From: Branchiostoma floridae
Lineage: Eukaryota; Chordata; Leptocardii; Amphioxiformes; Branchiostomatidae
Length of the DNA stretch: 64,000 nucleotides
Assembly: GCF_000003815.2 (NCBI RefSeq)
Contig: NC_049994.1
Coordinates: 12,970,382-13,034,381, forward strand
Reading direction: 5' to 3'
Shown here: positions 62,100 to 64,000 of the stretch, piece after piece
How the letters are laid out: each line of letters opens with the position of its first letter
How positions within the stretch are numbered: the first letter of the stretch is position 1
Program-made: the position numbers and the translations under genes
The notes under the pieces: generated by a model
The model's database searches: none
What the model was told of the DNA's origin: nothing
The model's input: only the letters and a program-made list of their open reading frames with translations

Positions 62100-63796
62100 A
62101 TGGCAACACGACTACTCCGTATTCTCCACCTAAGACATCAGGCGTTGTCTCTCTGGAAAGGACCGCCAGGTTACATGAACAGGACTCTTCTGTTGGGAAG
62201 ATTACCCAGTAGCACTGTATCAATGGTCCACAGTCAGCATACAGATGTAGAGAGTGGTGTAGTCACAGCTGAAGGCTCGCAAACGACAGACTTAGAAACT
62301 GAGAGGTTCACCTTGGAGACAAGGTTAAGAAATGCGCAGAGTCCCGAAGACGTCTGGAAGGAACTGAACGAAGAAGGCATGACCGGAGACAATGCAGTTC
62401 TCGCTATCTCCAAGTTGAATGGCTTTACACAAACCATGAAGGAGGGGGGAGTCACAAATGATGCTATTCTCCAAGATCCGAACTTCCTAGTCCTGTGTAA
62501 CGTTGCTAACAACAGCGTGACTAAGATGTTCACCGGTAGCGTCCTTTCAATGCTCAGAAACTTGCTACAGATCGGTATGAACCCAGAGAGCAAGATAATC
62601 AAATCCTTGGAGACTGAAATCCGATGGCGCATGCGCCGACTGAACATCTACCATCTCTGCTTTCTCGCGCAATTCCCCATGCACGATGGATCCGCCACGG
62701 AGAGTCAGAAAGAGCTCATGAGCGAGGTGTTGCGGAATCTGGACATGCGCTGGACCGAACTCCGTGAACCACGGTCCGTCGTACAGCTGATGGCAAGCGT
62801 GGGTCACCTGTCCACAGGGTTGATGGAGAGGTTAGAAGACAAAGTGCTAGAGATGGCGGAACAACTCACACAAGAGGAGACAGCAAGAGTGCTGCAGGTC
62901 TTAGCCAATCGGGGCAGGCGGACGGTACCGCTACTCCGGGCTCTGGCCTACCACCTGTCCCGGCGACAGTTTCGGCTGGACCACAACGTCGCCTCCACCA
63001 TCGCGTACGCTTTCGCCAGCCTGAACTTCCCGAACACCGCCGTTCTGCAGAAGATGTCGTCAGAACTCGTGGAGCAGGTGCCTGAACTGAAGCCCCCCAC
63101 CCTCATCAGTTTTGCCAAGTCCTACTCCTACCTGAAGTGGCACCACCAGCCACTCGTGGACACCATGGCTGCTTACCTCACAACAAACCTCAAGTTTCTG
63201 TCGGAAGAACAGGTCAGAGCTTTGGGATTTGTTCATTTTCCCCCTGTCTATTAATCACGATCAAATATATCTATCTATATCTCCCCCAGACAGCTGCGGA
63301 CTTCTGGATTAGATTTTATCGGAAGTACCATTAGACTAATCTCCCCAAGCAGNNNNNNNNNNNNNNNNNNNNNNNNNNNNNNNNNNNNNNNNNNNNNNNN
63401 NNNNNNNNNNNNNNNNNNNNNNNNNNNNNNNNNNNNNNNNNNNNNNNNNNNNACAGCAAGATCTGCTTGGAGATTACCAATAGACTATTTTGAATGACTG
63501 ATATGTATGTACAGCCAAATGGTGATCTCCAACCATGTGTGGAAAAGCAAAATGGAAACCTGTGTCAATCTCCTGATTATGTGGAGCAGAAAGGCACACA
63601 GGAACTTGAGAAAATGATTTTTCCACATCTGCTTGGACTTGGAGATAAGGGCAACTGTTAAAGCATATTGTTAAAGGCTTGTTGTTATTCATCTATTCTT
63701 ATATTTTTTTCTACATCCTCTCAGGTGGCAAACTTTTTGCTGGCATTTGGAAGGCTGAACTTCACTCCAAGCAGTGCAGATGAGTTTTTTGATCAG
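62100..63796 (+). CDS. TBRG4: TBRG4 / FASTKD4, mitochondrial RNA regulator (5' part)
   Basis: Exon 1 is 62100-63212 (371 codons, donor GTCAGA) and exon 2 is 63725-63796 (24 codons, donor GTAACA). The gene runs past the window edge. FASTKD4 acts in mitochondria and in human cells stabilises several mitochondrial mRNAs. The start ATG lies in a good context (ACCATGG) and opens an Arg-rich mitochondrial-type presequence (ATRLLRILHLRHQAL). TBRG4 rather than another FASTKD is indicated by EIRWRMRRLNIYHLCFLA, VGHLSTGLMERLEDK, RRTVPLLRALAYHL and the exon 2 block FLLAFGRLNFTP. All match the human protein's order and spacing as I remember them. The FAST and RAP domains should lie downstream of this window. 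Intron 1 holds a gap, so a small missing exon cannot be excluded, though the frame joins well (LSEEQ to VANFLL). Confidence 0.92.
63353..63452. other. Assembly gap (100 N) in TBRG4 intron 1
   Basis: The flanks carry inverted TCTCC(CC)AAGCAG / CTGCTTGGAGA, so the gap may fall in an inverted-repeat element. Confidence 1.
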
Positions 63797-64000
63797 GTAA
63801 CAAATTCATTAAATAGTATATAATTTATATGTCATAAAATGTTAACTTGAAGTTGAACACTTCAATATATCAGTGCCATGTGTAAACTGTAAACTATGTG
63901 ACAAGCCAAACCTGCTCTTATATTGAATTTGAAATCAAAATCATGATGTGTCCATCATGAGCCAAAGTTCATAGAATCATACCATGCAAAAGCTTCAGCA

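Noticed and set aside
62234-62807. Antisense open frames of 80-137 codons
   Set aside because: They are shadows of TBRG4 exon 1.

Overview
The window is eukaryotic and animal. It holds intron-rich genes with GT-AG introns, long gene-free stretches dense in short transposon relics, and four 100-base N runs that mark assembly gaps. The four genes are chordate-like, and the repeats are many short inverted-repeat elements plus CR1/L2-type LINE ends. I infer an invertebrate deuterostome, most likely a cephalochordate (amphioxus), but nothing in the window proves the species.

Layout. From 1 to about 33.5 kb I find no convincing host gene. That stretch holds foldback and MITE-like elements, tandem duplications, three decayed LINE reverse-transcriptase ends (17.4-18.3, 24.2-24.7 and 25.9-26.4 kb) and microsatellites. 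A Golgi carbohydrate 6-O-sulfotransferase follows in two coding exons on + (33582-35970). From 36 to 44 kb there are more elements, including a 1.3 kb element with perfect 49-bp ends. Three genes then lie close together: POFUT2 on - (44740-49609, 8 exons, 442 aa), CEP70 on - (52125-60897, 17 coding exons, 599 aa) and the 5' part of TBRG4/FASTKD4 on + (62100 to beyond the edge). CEP70 and TBRG4 are divergently arranged. All exon junctions given were read by hand and keep frame throughout.

The two strongest unusual observations are both inside gene introns. In CEP70 intron 1 (59843-60313) sits a 471-bp miniature LTR retroelement: two 181-bp TG...CA repeats, a 4-bp target duplication, a Lys-tRNA-type primer binding site and a polypurine tract, with only 109 bp inside. 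Each LTR carries a tRNA-like segment with A-box- and B-box-like motifs at tRNA spacing. It resembles plant Cassandra, whose LTRs carry 5S rNA-gene sequence, but with a tRNA-like module. In POFUT2, the splice acceptor and the first ~80 bp of the exon coding the nucleotide-binding HLRRGDF motif are present three times in tandem; only one copy leads into the full exon.

The genes do not form one pathway. The sulfotransferase (Golgi) and POFUT2 (ER) both act on secretory glycoconjugates, CEP70 is centrosomal and TBRG4 is mitochondrial.
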